Shown here: piece by piece, positions 25,694 through 34,791 of the stretch
How the letters are laid out: each line of letters opens with the position of its first letter
Numbering within the stretch: the stretch's first letter is position 1
NCBI RefSeq assembly: GCF_013033355.1
Contig: NZ_WQDY01000003.1
Location: 372,001-436,000 of the forward strand
Length of the DNA: 64,000 bases
Direction: 5' to 3'
Source: Ruegeria lacuscaerulensis
GTDB taxonomy: Bacteria > Pseudomonadota > Alphaproteobacteria > Rhodobacterales > Rhodobacteraceae
Made by a program: the position numbers and the translations under genes
Notes under the pieces: model-generated
Database searches by the model: none
The model's input: the letters and a program-made list of their open reading frames with translations, nothing else
What the model was told of the DNA's origin: nothing

Positions 25694-26476
25694 CTATTCA
25701 GCGGCGCGAGGGGGCGACATCGCGATGACACTGGATTCGGTGGACTTGTGCTCGTCCGACTGCGATTGCAGTTGCGTGGACAACTCAGGCAACAGGTCGA
25801 ACAATTCGTCACGCAGGCGGGCGAGTTGCGATTTGGCGATCGATTCCTCGATCTCGACATCGCGGGTCCATTGCCGCAGTTCTTGCTGAATGGTTTGCGC
25901 GTCACCGATGCGCTGCTGGAATTGCTCGATCTCTTCTTGGCGCTGCTGGAGGAACGTACGTGCCCGCGCCACGCGTTCGTCGCTGTAGGTGACGGCGAGT
26001 TCGTGGCTGATCTGGCTCATTTGCGCGGCCAGTTCGAGGATTTCCGGCTCCAGCGATTGGAGGTCGGGATGTTGGCGCAGAAAGGCAATACGCTCTTTGA
26101 CCGCGTCGAATTCAGACGACATCATGAATGTGTCACCTCGGTCTGCAGCATGGGCCATTTGGTAGGCGTAGGTGATGTCATGCATGTTCATCGCGAACTT
26201 GCGATGCGCATTCTCAAGCGCCATCATTCGACCGTTTGCGGGCAGATAGAAGGCCAGCATGAGAATCAGTGCGGTCAATCCGATCTGGATAAACATGCCC
26301 GCATCTATAGCCGGTGTGGTGCCGAATCCGGCTTGCATGGACAGCCAGGGCAGGACCCCAAATGCCGATAAGGCGGTGGTCGTCACGGCCGCAAGCGCAG
26401 CCGCGCAGATTACGATAAAGGTCAGTCTTAAAAAGGCATTCTGAAATTGCAATGTTATGTTTTGGAGGGCGGCCAT
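25694..26476 (-). CDS. Two-helix membrane protein with long coiled coil
   Basis: A 260-residue protein starting MAALQNITLQFQN, chosen because AAGGAG lies about 8 bases before this ATG. Two hydrophobic helices (about 18-40 and 61-79) are followed by a long, mostly helical charged segment (about 130-235) with heptad-like spacing and many Gln/Glu/Arg. Such proteins are sometimes labelled DNA repair proteins in related genomes, but I see no enzymatic motif. It could be a membrane-anchored scaffold. Downstream is radA. A GGCGCC/GGCGCC hairpin sits just past the stop. Confidence 0.65.
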   Translation of the reverse strand: MAALQNITLQFQNAFLRLTFIVICAAALAAVTTTALSAFGVLPWLSMQAGFGTTPAIDAGMFIQIGLTALILMLAFYLPANGRMMALENAHRKFAMNMHDITYAYQMAHAADRGDTFMMSSEFDAVKERIAFLRQHPDLQSLEPEILELAAQMSQISHELAVTYSDERVARARTFLQQRQEEIEQFQQRIGDAQTIQQELRQWTRDVEIEESIAKSQLARLRDELFDLLPELSTQLQSQSDEHKSTESSVIAMSPPRAAE

Positions 26477-26632
26477 GGTTGTCGATCTCCTTCTAGAACC
26501 GGAACACACCGGAGCCGAAGCGGAGTAGACTTAACGTACAGACAGAGATCCGCCACGGACCCGAAAACTACTATTTGTTGCTGCTCGAAATATTAAGATG
26601 ATACTTGGGTAAATGTTTTCAATCAATTAGCT

Positions 26633-27112
26633 TTAAGCTTTTCGTGAGGCGGATGTCATCTCTGTAATATGTCCCAATGCCAGCGAGGCCAGAATGCAGC
26701 CCGTGAACAGGTAAAGACCCCATGCGGTTTCGATGGTCGCGTAAGAGATGCCCTTGGCCAGCGTGATGTAGAGCGCGATCAGGAAAATATCGGCCATGGC
26801 CAGCTTGCCGAGGATGTTGAGCGCGGGCTGGACGCGCGGGTCCAGCAGGTTCCATTGGATCAGTGCGGTGCCGATGGTTTTGACGTAAGGCGCGAAGAGC
26901 GCGAAGACTGTGACGACCAGTGCGAGGAAGATATCGGATTTCCAGAGCGATTGCAGGCCGGTGATGACACTGATTTCGCTTAGGCCGAAGATCGGCAGGA
27001 GGCCCGCGCGCATCAGCGGGGCGAACCATGCGATGGGGTAGAGGATCAGGAGCGAGAGGGTGGCGAGGCGGAGGGTCATTGCATTGGTAAATCCGGTTCT
27101 TGTTGCCAACAT
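26633..27112 (-). CDS. Paraquat-inducible protein A family membrane protein
   Basis: A 159-residue four-helix membrane protein. The run PIAWFAPLMRAGLLPIFGLSEISVITGLQSLWKSDIFLALVV and the later ILGKLAMADIFLIALYI match PqiA half domains, which act with MCE/MlaD-like PqiB proteins in lipid transport. No pqiB is adjacent. An internal ATG at 27079 (MTLRLATLSLL) is an alternative start; neither start has a clear ribosome binding site. Confidence 0.8.
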   Translation of the reverse strand: MLATRTGFTNAMTLRLATLSLLILYPIAWFAPLMRAGLLPIFGLSEISVITGLQSLWKSDIFLALVVTVFALFAPYVKTIGTALIQWNLLDPRVQPALNILGKLAMADIFLIALYITLAKGISYATIETAWGLYLFTGCILASLALGHITEMTSASRKA

Positions 27113-27208
27113 CTATGGGCCGACAAATCCAGTCGCAAGTTTTTCATTGAGGTCGCAATTGCCCATGTTTAAGTGCTTTGGGGTTTAGTCATTCTTCTTG
27201 GAGTTGCA

Positions 27209-27619
27209 GTGCCTGATCCTGTGATAAAAATCGTATACGGTCCGTCTGCACTGAGCAAAGGTGTCTCTAATGCGTCGACAGGGGGACCAGGCGCTCTTCT
27301 GTCCGCCGGTAGTTCGGCTGCTGACAGATTGCCCTTCGACCGGGAGCAGCTTTTTAGAGTGCTGCATTTCCGGTTGTACGAAACCAACGGTGCTAGACAA
27401 AGGGCCAATTGGTTTGGAGGACGGATTTACAACAAGTTTTCTGGCGAAGATCCTATATATATACCAGTTTCGGGAACGCATTTGACGCAAACACTGGATG
27501 CAATCCGAATTCAGGCTTCGGACTTTGTAGTTGCTAGTGGGCACTACTTGCTGAGATATGACTACGCTAAACGGGCTTATTACCAATTGAAAAGCGAACG
27601 GCAGCGGGAAGGCGATTAA
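27209..27619 (+). CDS. Orphan hypothetical protein, AT-richer than neighbours
   Basis: A 136-residue frame from GTG at 27209, preceded by TTGGAG, running to a TAA that overlaps the mlaF stop. The protein looks foldable (LPFDREQLFRVLHFRLYETN..., then IYIPVSGTHLTQTLDAIRIQ) but no domain is recognised. Its codons (AGA, ATA, TTG, CTT, GCT) and base composition are clearly less GC-rich than the adjoining genes, suggesting foreign origin. It interrupts a leftward block. An upstream in-frame GTG at 27173 would add 12 residues. Confidence 0.45.
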   Translation: MPDPVIKIVYGPSALSKGVSNASTGGPGALLSAGSSAADRLPFDREQLFRVLHFRLYETNGARQRANWFGGRIYNKFSGEDPIYIPVSGTHLTQTLDAIRIQASDFVVASGHYLLRYDYAKRAYYQLKSERQREGD

Positions 27620-28362
27620 CGCACCGCCTCAATCGGCCCCTCAGCACTGCCACTGATGAACTGCTCGACATAGGGATCACCCGACGCATCCATCTGCTCA
27701 ACAGGGCCAGTCCACTGTATGACGCCTCCGTGCAGCATCGCCACATTATCGGCAATGGCGCGGACGGAACTCATATCGTGGGTGATGGTCATGGCCGTTG
27801 CGCCCATCTCGGTCACGATCTCGCGGATCAGGTCGTTGATAACGCCGGACATGATCGGGTCCAGCCCGGTGGTGGGCTCGTCAAAGAAAATGATCTCGGG
27901 CTCGGCAGCGATGGCACGGGCAAGGCCCACGCGTTTTTGCATCCCGCCCGACAGTTCCGAAGGGAACCGGTCGGCAACGTCCGATTTCAGGCCCACACGC
28001 CTCAGTTTATCAATCGCGATCTCGCGGGCATATTCCGCGGGGCGCTTGAGCGGGCCGCGCAGCAGACGGAACGAGACGTTCTGCCAGACGGGCAGAGAGT
28101 CAAACAGAGCCGCCCCCTGAAACAGCATCCCGAACCGGGCCAAAAATGCATCGCGGTCGCCTGTTGCGGCATCCTTGCCATCCACATAGATCATGCCGCT
28201 GTCGGGTTTGATCAACCCGAGAACGCATTTCAGCGCCACAGACTTTCCGGTTCCCGAACCGCCTATGATCACCATCGACGTGCCCTTGGGGATATCGAGG
28301 TTCATGCCTTGCAGGACTCGGTTATCACCGAAGGCTTTGTGTACATTCTCCAGCCGTATCAT
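27616..28362 (-). CDS. mlaF: Phospholipid-transport ABC ATPase MlaF
   Basis: A 248-residue ATPase. Walker A is GGSGTGKSV, signature LSGGMQKRVGLARAI, Walker B IIFFDEPTTGLDP, switch His in TITHDM. The short C-terminal tail and the neighbouring MlaE permease identify the Mla-type lipid transporter that acts across the envelope. It overlaps mlaE by four bases. The usual mlaD MCE-domain gene, which would follow, is absent; an opposite-strand orphan occupies that place. Confidence 0.9.
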   Translation of the reverse strand: MIRLENVHKAFGDNRVLQGMNLDIPKGTSMVIIGGSGTGKSVALKCVLGLIKPDSGMIYVDGKDAATGDRDAFLARFGMLFQGAALFDSLPVWQNVSFRLLRGPLKRPAEYAREIAIDKLRRVGLKSDVADRFPSELSGGMQKRVGLARAIAAEPEIIFFDEPTTGLDPIMSGVINDLIREIVTEMGATAMTITHDMSSVRAIADNVAMLHGGVIQWTGPVEQMDASGDPYVEQFISGSAEGPIEAVR

Positions 28363-29141
28363 ACCGAAAAAAACACCCCTGTGAGAATGAAGTTGGCGGC
28401 CAGGATCATGATCGCCGCCGCTTCGACCGAGGATTTGGTCGCACGGCCCACGCCCTGCGCGCCGCGGCCCGAGTTCATGCCATAGTAGCAGCCCATCACG
28501 GCCGTGATGAGGCCAAACGTTGCACCCTTGACCAGCGATGAAATCACATCGTGCAATTCCAGAAAATTGACCGTGTTCTGAAGGTAAGCGGCAGAGTTGA
28601 AACCTAGGTTCTGAGTGGCAACCACATAACCACCTGCGATGCCAATCACGTCGCCCACGGCAACAAGAACTGGCACGGTCAATATGGCTGCCAGAACACG
28701 CGGTGCGGTTAAGTATTTCATCGGGTGCGTGGACAGGGTGACTAGCGCGTCGATTTGTTCAGTCACTTTCATCGTTGCGATCTCGGCCGCGATCGAAGAG
28801 GTCACGCGTGCCGCGATCATCAGACCACCAAGAACTGGTCCCAGCTCGCGTACCATGCCGATGGCCACGATCTGAGGCACCACGGCCTCGGCGTTGAAAC
28901 GGGCGCCGCCAGCATAGATTTGCAGCGCCAATGCGCCGCCGGTAAAAATGGCGGTCAGGCCGACCACGGGCAGGGAAAGCCAACCGATATTCATCAGCGC
29001 AACGACAAATTCGCGTGGATAAAACGGAGGCCGGAAGACGTGCGATATCGCGTCCACTGTAAACAGTGCCACCTTTCCAAAGGTGGCAAACACAGTCAGG
29101 ACGGCACGGCCTATACCGCCCAGCAGTCTCAAAGGGTTCAT
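28359..29141 (-). CDS. mlaE: Phospholipid-transport permease MlaE
   Basis: A 260-residue permease of the MlaE family, with the cytosolic coupling helix region and characteristic [38 protein letters not shown]. It forms the membrane part of the Mla lipid ABC transporter with MlaF. Start overlaps the alr stop (ATGA) and its own stop overlaps mlaF, so alr-mlaE-mlaF is one tightly coupled operon. Confidence 0.9.
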   Translation of the reverse strand: MNPLRLLGGIGRAVLTVFATFGKVALFTVDAISHVFRPPFYPREFVVALMNIGWLSLPVVGLTAIFTGGALALQIYAGGARFNAEAVVPQIVAIGMVRELGPVLGGLMIAARVTSSIAAEIATMKVTEQIDALVTLSTHPMKYLTAPRVLAAILTVPVLVAVGDVIGIAGGYVVATQNLGFNSAAYLQNTVNFLELHDVISSLVKGATFGLITAVMGCYYGMNSGRGAQGVGRATKSSVEAAAIMILAANFILTGVFFSV

Positions 29142-30184
29142 TCCACGTAACCTCGGGAATAGCGCGCACCGAGCGACGTGAGAATCTCGTAGCCGATAGT
29201 GCCTGCGGCCTCGGCGAGGTCGTCTACGGTCTGGTGGCCGTTGAGAATGCGCATTCGTTCTGGGTCCTCAGGCAAATCAGTGACATCCACGGTGATCAGG
29301 TCCATGGAGATACGCCCAACGACGGGGCAGGGTTGACCACCTGCGAACGCATCAATGCCGCCCCCGATCGCGCGGTGCAGACCGTCAGCATAGCCCGCTG
29401 CAACGGTCGCGATACGTGACGGACGGCGCGCGGTCCAACTGTTGCCGTAGCCAACAGTCTCGCCCTCGGCCAACTCGCGGACCTGAATGACGGGCAGGTC
29501 CACAGTCACCACAGGTTTCGCGTCGGCAAAAGGCAGACCACCGTACAGACCGACACCGGGCCGGCAGAAGTCGAAATGGAATTCCGGCCCCAAAAGTAAC
29601 CCTCCGGTCGCAGCCAAGGACCGTTGGGCCGAGACTCCATCAGTCATATCGCGGAAAGTCTTGAGTTGTTGCCGGTTCATCGGGTGATCCGGCTCGTCCG
29701 AGCAAGCCAGATGCGACATGACAACAACCGGGTTCAGATCCTCAACCCGCGTTCGCAGCTCGGCCCAATCGGATGGTTCAAAGCCAAGTCGGTTCATGCC
29801 GCTGTCGAGCTGGATGCCAAATGAATGCGAGGGCAGGCTTTGTTCGTGGCGCAGAAACTGTTCGGGCGAGTTCAGCAAAGGTGTCAGGTCGTTCCCGCGC
29901 AGCAGTTCGGTATCGCCTTCCATATGCCCTGAGAAGACGCCGATCATCGGACCTGGGCCAACAGCTTCGCGGACGGCTGCGCCTTCTTCGGCGACGGCAA
30001 CAAAGAACTTGCGAACACCTTCTTCGGCGAGGGTGTCCGAGACAGGACCCGCACCCAAGCCATAGGCGTCTGCCTTGACCACGGCGCCGGTCTCGACATT
30101 CGTTTTCGTATCTAGTGCGCGCCAGTTGCTGGCGAGCGCATGCAGGTTGATCGTCAGACGTGCGGTACTCATGGAACTGTTCAT
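29138..30184 (-). CDS. alr: Alanine racemase
   Basis: A 348-residue fold-type III PLP enzyme making D-alanine for peptidoglycan. The PLP Lys is K37 ([10 protein letters not shown]), the second catalytic residue Y246 is in GYGNSW, and CRPGVGLYG is seen at about 207-215. It lies after dnaB with a GNAT gene on the other strand between, and is coupled to mlaE. The ATG at 30184 and one at 30172 (MSTARL) are both possible. Confidence 0.95.
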   Translation of the reverse strand: MNSSMSTARLTINLHALASNWRALDTKTNVETGAVVKADAYGLGAGPVSDTLAEEGVRKFFVAVAEEGAAVREAVGPGPMIGVFSGHMEGDTELLRGNDLTPLLNSPEQFLRHEQSLPSHSFGIQLDSGMNRLGFEPSDWAELRTRVEDLNPVVVMSHLACSDEPDHPMNRQQLKTFRDMTDGVSAQRSLAATGGLLLGPEFHFDFCRPGVGLYGGLPFADAKPVVTVDLPVIQVRELAEGETVGYGNSWTARRPSRIATVAAGYADGLHRAIGGGIDAFAGGQPCPVVGRISMDLITVDVTDLPEDPERMRILNGHQTVDDLAEAAGTIGYEILTSLGARYSRGYVE

Positions 30185-30390
30185 GACATTGGATCGCTGC
30201 AGGTCAAGGGGGTACGCACCGTTTATTGCCGGTTTGACGGGAACGTGGGCGAGGAATGGCTTGTCAGTATGGCAAACAAGGAACCTATGCGCCGAAAAAA
30301 TCAGGGCTTATTGTTTTCACTGCGTCATCAACACAAGATTGGTGCGAGAATCATTTACGCTCATCCTGGGCGTCGGCAGGAGTAGAATTT

Positions 30391-30930
30391 GTGCAGTTTT
30401 CATCAGGTGTTACTGGCATAGAAGCCGAAATCCCCGAGTTCTTCCGGGCCGTTTTCAGCGCATCCGAAGGGTCGGATGAAGGTGAAGCGTTGAAGGCGCT
30501 GACTGTTGCACTGATCAAGACCACTGAGGCCGATGATTTGCTGTGCGTGACAGTGCATACATCCGAGCGCCTGTGCGGGTGCATTTTCTTTTCTCGCCTG
30601 ACTTATGACGAAGACCCGCGCAAGGTGGTGCTGATGTCCCCGGTTGCGGTTGCTACAGATCGTCAGAAGCAAGGGATCGGACAGAAGTTGATCGCGTACG
30701 GGTTGGAACAGGTTCGCCAAGCAGGGGCCGAGGTCGCGGTGACTTATGGTGACCCGGCCTATTACGGTAAGTCGGGGTTTCAGTCGATGACACCAGAGTT
30801 CGCGCGACCGCCCCACGATCTGAGCCAGCCGCATGGGTGGCTTGGCCAATCGCTGAACACCAAGGAATTTAGGCCAATAGCCGGGCCATCGCGCTGTGTG
30901 CCAGCCTTCGATCAGCCCGGGTTGTGGTGA
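30391..30930 (+). CDS. GNAT-family N-acetyltransferase
   Basis: About 179 residues. The acetyl-CoA site is VAVATDRQKQGIGQKLIAYGL (about 90-110, with QGIG), followed by VTYGDPAYYGKSGFQ. This layout fits the predicted YhbS-like acetyltransferases. GTG at 30391 was chosen because AGGAG precedes it by about 8 bases; the frame is open further upstream but unsupported. It sits convergent with dnaB and divergent from alr. Substrate unknown. Confidence 0.8.
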   Translation: MQFSSGVTGIEAEIPEFFRAVFSASEGSDEGEALKALTVALIKTTEADDLLCVTVHTSERLCGCIFFSRLTYDEDPRKVVLMSPVAVATDRQKQGIGQKLIAYGLEQVRQAGAEVAVTYGDPAYYGKSGFQSMTPEFARPPHDLSQPHGWLGQSLNTKEFRPIAGPSRCVPAFDQPGLW

Positions 30931-30933
30931 CTG

Positions 30934-32424
30934 TCAGTAGCCTTCGATCTGGCCGTCCTGCTGCCAGGGTTTGACCAGGTTGCCAAAGCGAGTGAACTGC
31001 GCCTCAAACGACAGTTCGACCGTGCCGATGGGGCCGTGACGCTGCTTGCCGACAATGACTTCGGCCTTGCCATGCAGGCGGTCCATGGCCTGCTTCCACT
31101 CTTCCATCTTTTCCAGCTCATGATCGCCAGGCTTTTCACGCTCTTTGTAGTATTCCTCGCGGAACACGAACATCACAACGTCGGCGTCCTGTTCGATCGA
31201 GCCCGATTCCCGCAGGTCAGACAGTTGCGGGCGCTTGTCGTCGCGACTTTCCACCTGACGCGAGAGCTGAGACAGGGCGATCACCGGGATATTCAACTCC
31301 TTGGCGATGGCCTTCATGCCCATCGAAATTTCGGCAATTTCGTTGACGCGGTTGTCGGACATGCCCCGGCACAGCTGCAGATAGTCGATCACCAACAGAT
31401 CCAGCCCATGCGTTCGCTTGAGCCGCCGCGCGCGGGCGGCAAGCTGCGAGATCGGCAGGGCAGGGGTGTCGTCGATGAACAGCGGGCAGGCTTCCAACTC
31501 CTTGGCGGCGTCCACGAACCTGCGGAACTCGGCCTCGGTCATATCGCCTTGACGGATCTTGTGGCTTGAGATTTCAGAGGCTTCGGCCAGAACCCGGCCG
31601 GCCAGTTGTTCCGCGCTCATCTCCAGAGAAAAGAACCCGACCACGCCGCCATCCACAGCCCCTTCGGACCCGTCCGATTTGGTGCCGCGCTTATACGCCT
31701 TGGCCACGTTGAACGCGACGTTGGTCGCCAATGAGGTTTTCCCCATCGACGGACGCCCGGCCAGAATGATCAGGTCCGACGGGTGCAGGCCCCCAAGCTG
31801 TTTGTCCAAATCGGCCAGACCGGTGGAAATCCCCGCCATGCCGCCACCGCGCTGATACGCTTCGTTGGTGACGTTGACGGCTTCTGTGACCGCCTTGAGG
31901 AAGGATTGAAATCCCTGTTCGGTCTGGCCCTGCTCGGATAACTGGTAAAGCTGTTGCTCGGCCTCGACGATCTGTTCCTTGGGCTCGCTGGACACATCAA
32001 CCCGTGCCGCCTTGTCCGAGATGTCGCGGCCCAGCCGGATCAATTCGCGCCGGATGGCGAGGTCATAGATCATCTGGGCATAATCATGCACCGCAAACGC
32101 ACTGATCGAAGCACCCGCCAGTTTGACCAGATAGGCGGGGCCCCCCAACTCCTTCAGGCCCTCATCCTCGGCCATGAAGGACTTCAGCGTCACGGGCGAG
32201 GCCAGCGCATTCTTGGCGATGCGATTGGCCGCGACCTCATAGATGCGGGCATGGACCGGATCATAGAAATGCTCGGCCCCAATGATCGAGGCCACCCGGT
32301 CATACAGATCGTTGTTCGTCAGGATGGCACCCAGAAGCTGTTGTTCAGCCTCAATGGAATGCGGCATGGTTTCGGCGTTCTGAATCTGCGCCGCTGCCTG
32401 CTCGATACTGCTTATCTCGTTCAT
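30934..32424 (-). CDS. dnaB: Replicative DNA helicase
   Basis: About 496 residues. The N-terminal DnaB domain (PHSIEAEQQLLGAIL) is followed by the RecA-like core with Walker A GRPSMGKTSLA, Walker B LLVIDYLQL, and SRQVESRDDKRPQLSDLRESGSIEQDADVV. DnaB unwinds DNA ahead of the fork. The ATG at 32424 (MNEISSIEQ) was chosen; GGGGA lies just upstream. The 224 bases to pyrE contain three imperfect DnaA-box-like sequences. Confidence 0.95.
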   Translation of the reverse strand: MNEISSIEQAAAQIQNAETMPHSIEAEQQLLGAILTNNDLYDRVASIIGAEHFYDPVHARIYEVAANRIAKNALASPVTLKSFMAEDEGLKELGGPAYLVKLAGASISAFAVHDYAQMIYDLAIRRELIRLGRDISDKAARVDVSSEPKEQIVEAEQQLYQLSEQGQTEQGFQSFLKAVTEAVNVTNEAYQRGGGMAGISTGLADLDKQLGGLHPSDLIILAGRPSMGKTSLATNVAFNVAKAYKRGTKSDGSEGAVDGGVVGFFSLEMSAEQLAGRVLAEASEISSHKIRQGDMTEAEFRRFVDAAKELEACPLFIDDTPALPISQLAARARRLKRTHGLDLLVIDYLQLCRGMSDNRVNEIAEISMGMKAIAKELNIPVIALSQLSRQVESRDDKRPQLSDLRESGSIEQDADVVMFVFREEYYKEREKPGDHELEKMEEWKQAMDRLHGKAEVIVGKQRHGPIGTVELSFEAQFTRFGNLVKPWQQDGQIEGY

Positions 32425-32489
32425 TTTGTCCCCACTGCCCTGATGAGGTTCTACACGCGAATGGCCGTCCCAATCCATCTGGAAATCCC

Positions 32490-32642
32490 TGTGGTTAACT
32501 TAGGGTAAGACCTAGGGATAAGTTTCCAGACAGATAGGATATCTGAATGTGTATCGCTTATTATGTAGGAAAGGCGGGGAAAGTCACCAGATATCGTGCT
32601 AGGTGCACCGATTCTTCCGGGCTTATCCCCAAATTGCCCACA
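32490..32642. promoter_or_regulatory. Imperfect DnaA-box-like sequences upstream of dnaB
   Basis: Near matches to TTATNCACA: TGTGGTTAA at 32490-32498 (reverse), TTATCCCCA at 32623-32631 and TTGCCCACA at 32634-32642. They lie in the leader between pyrE and dnaB. Each has one or two mismatches, so a real DnaA site is unproven. Confidence 0.25.
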
Positions 32643-32648
32643 AGAGGT

Positions 32649-33329
32649 TTATGTGGATTTATTGGCTTCCTGCCATCCACGCGGGTCGTTCAGGAAGGCC
32701 TCGACCCCGTCAAGTGTCTCAGTGTCAAAGGCTTTCTGCGCCTTGGCCTCGGCCAGAACGTCCCACCACGTACACAGCGAATGCAGCTTCACGCCGTGGT
32801 CGCCCAGCGTCTTTTCGGTCTCGGGGAAGATGCCATAGTAGAAGATCACCGCCGTATGGCCGCAGGTTGCGCCGGTTTCGCGGATTGCATCCACAAAAGA
32901 CAGCTTGGACCCGCCATCGGTGGTCAGGTCCTCGACAAGCAGCACGCGATCACCTTCGGACATTGCGCCCTCGATACGGGCGTTGCGGCCGTATCCTTTG
33001 GGCTTTTTGCGCACATAGGTCATCGGCAGGGCCATACGCTCGGCGACCATGGCGGCAAAGGGGATGCCTGCGGTTTCGCCACCGGCGATGTTGTCGAACG
33101 CCTCGAACCCGGCATCGCGCATCACGGTGACGGTCAGGAAATCCATCAGAGTCGAGCGGATACGCGGATATGAGATCAGCTTGCGGCAGTCGATATAGGT
33201 CGGGCTGGGCAGGCCCGAGGCCAGCGTGAACGGCTCGCGCGAATTAAAGTGGACGGCCTTGATCTCCAGCAGCATCCGCGCGGTCAGGCGGGCGATTTCG
33301 GTGCTGTCGGGGTACGAGCTGGGGATCAT
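32649..33329 (-). CDS. pyrE: Orotate phosphoribosyltransferase
   Basis: A 226-residue enzyme that joins orotate and PRPP to make OMP in pyrimidine synthesis. The PRPP motif is [21 protein letters not shown], the flexible-loop lysines are in [10 protein letters not shown], and the segment [20 protein letters not shown] is typical. The ATG at 33329 gives the family-like start MIPSSYP with GAGG upstream. dnaB lies downstream on the same strand. Confidence 0.95.
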   Translation of the reverse strand: MIPSSYPDSTEIARLTARMLLEIKAVHFNSREPFTLASGLPSPTYIDCRKLISYPRIRSTLMDFLTVTVMRDAGFEAFDNIAGGETAGIPFAAMVAERMALPMTYVRKKPKGYGRNARIEGAMSEGDRVLLVEDLTTDGGSKLSFVDAIRETGATCGHTAVIFYYGIFPETEKTLGDHGVKLHSLCTWWDVLAEAKAQKAFDTETLDGVEAFLNDPRGWQEANKST

Positions 33330-33402
33330 GGTGCAAACCTCTGGGCTGAAAACAGGTTGCGGGCTGATAACGCGCGGCACCCCCTAGAGTCGAGGGGGCG
33401 GG

Positions 33403-33437
33403 CAAAAGAAAAGCGGACCCGCAAGGGGCCCGCTTTG
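33403..33437 (-). terminator. Intrinsic terminator of amt
   Basis: AAAGCGGGCCCC and GGGTCCGCTTT pair with a small mismatch; on the minus strand the stem is followed by TTTTCTTTTG. It lies about 22 bases beyond the amt stop. Confidence 0.85.
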
Positions 33438-33458
33438 CACGTTCAGTATGGCGCGCGG

Positions 33459-34640
33459 TCAGCTTGTCATGTCATAGGCGCGTTCACCATGCACCGACAG
33501 GTCGAGGCCATTGGTTTCTGTCTCGGCATCCACCCGCAGCGGCGTGATCAGCGCGACCAGTTTGATCAGCACAAAGGTCACGACGGAGGTGAAGACACCC
33601 ACGATGACCAGGCCACCCAACTGTGCGGTCCAGGCCCCTAGGCCAAAGACGGCGATCATGATGGTGCCAAAGATGCCCCCAACGCCATGCACGGCGAACA
33701 CATCCAGCGTATCGTCGATTTTCAGAATGTTGCGGATGACATTCACCGCTTCCTGGCACAGCACACCAGCGACGGCACCGATGATCAGCGCCTGAACCGG
33801 ATCCACATAGCCCGAGGCAGGTGTGATGGAGGCCAAGCCAGCGATCGTACCGGTCACCAGACCGACCATCGACGCCTTGCCATATTTGATCCGCTCGTAC
33901 AGTGCCCAAGTCAGAGAGGCGGTCGCGGCCGAGATATGCGTCACGGTCATCGCCATCGCAGCGCCGCCGTCAGCGGCCAGTTGCGAACCGCCATTGAAGC
34001 CGAACCAGCCAACCCACAGCATCGCGGCACCGATCATGACAAAACCCGGATTGTGTGGGGGCGTCGTGCGGTTGCGGCGCGGGCCCAGCACCACGGCGAT
34101 GATCAGCGCGGCCAGACCGGCGGTTTCATGCACAACGATGCCGCCTGCGAAATCGCGCACGCCGACTTCGCCCAAAATGCCGCCATCGGTCAGCATGCCG
34201 CCGCCCCAGATCCAATGCACCACCGGCGCATAGCACAGCAACATCCACAGGCCCGAGAAGGTCAGCACAAAGCCAAAGCCCACGCGTTCCACATATGCGC
34301 CTACGATCAGCGCGGGCGTGATGATGGCAAAGGTCATCTGGAACGCGAAAAAGAGAACCTCAGGCAGGTTGCCTGACAGGCTGTCTGCATCGACCCCATT
34401 CAGAAACGCCTTGCCCAGACCGCCCCACAGCCCAGATCCACCGTCGCCGAACGCGATGGAATAGCCTGCGACTAGCCACAGGATGCTCATCAGGCAGGCG
34501 ATGCTGAAACAGTGCATGAAAACGCTCAGCACGTTGCGGGCGCGCACGAGGCCACCATAGAACAGGGCCAGGCCCGGAAGTGTCATAAACAGGACCAGGG
34601 CGGTTGCCACTATGATCCAGGCGGTATCGGCTCCATTCAT
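33459..34640 (-). CDS. amt: Ammonium transporter
   Basis: A 393-residue Amt channel with eleven or so membrane helices. The conduction-pore twin histidines are H171 (GGIVVHETAG) and H318 (FAVHGVGGIFG). Amt takes up ammonium under nitrogen limitation. No glnK/PII gene is next to it, unlike many bacteria; the gene upstream on the same strand is a CinA-like gene. Two GCAAACA copies in the leader (34770-34784) and the nearby ntr operon make nitrogen control likely but unproven. No cleavable signal peptide is obvious. Confidence 0.95.
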   Translation of the reverse strand: MNGADTAWIIVATALVLFMTLPGLALFYGGLVRARNVLSVFMHCFSIACLMSILWLVAGYSIAFGDGGSGLWGGLGKAFLNGVDADSLSGNLPEVLFFAFQMTFAIITPALIVGAYVERVGFGFVLTFSGLWMLLCYAPVVHWIWGGGMLTDGGILGEVGVRDFAGGIVVHETAGLAALIIAVVLGPRRNRTTPPHNPGFVMIGAAMLWVGWFGFNGGSQLAADGGAAMAMTVTHISAATASLTWALYERIKYGKASMVGLVTGTIAGLASITPASGYVDPVQALIIGAVAGVLCQEAVNVIRNILKIDDTLDVFAVHGVGGIFGTIMIAVFGLGAWTAQLGGLVIVGVFTSVVTFVLIKLVALITPLRVDAETETNGLDLSVHGERAYDMTS

Positions 34641-34769
34641 CAGCCGCTCTCCTCTTCAGCTTGCGTGGCGGGGCTTGAAGCGGAGCACGGGTGGGGAAAA
34701 AAGAGGCAATCGTTAAAAAAGACGCCTATTTATGGGGCTTTTGTCTAATTGATGATTAAATGTGCGTCA

Positions 34770-34784
34770 TGTTTGCGTGTTTGC
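34770..34784 (-). promoter_or_regulatory. Tandem GCAAACA repeat upstream of amt
   Basis: On the minus strand GCAAACA occurs twice, eight bases apart start to start, about 130 bases before the amt start. It could be a regulator site. Symmetry is direct, not inverted, and support is only positional. Confidence 0.25.
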
Positions 34785-34791
34785 AAAAAAA

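Noticed and set aside
32425-32648. A replication origin upstream of dnaB
   Set aside because: Only three imperfect DnaA boxes, no clear AT-rich unwinding region, and no dnaA, gidA or parAB nearby.
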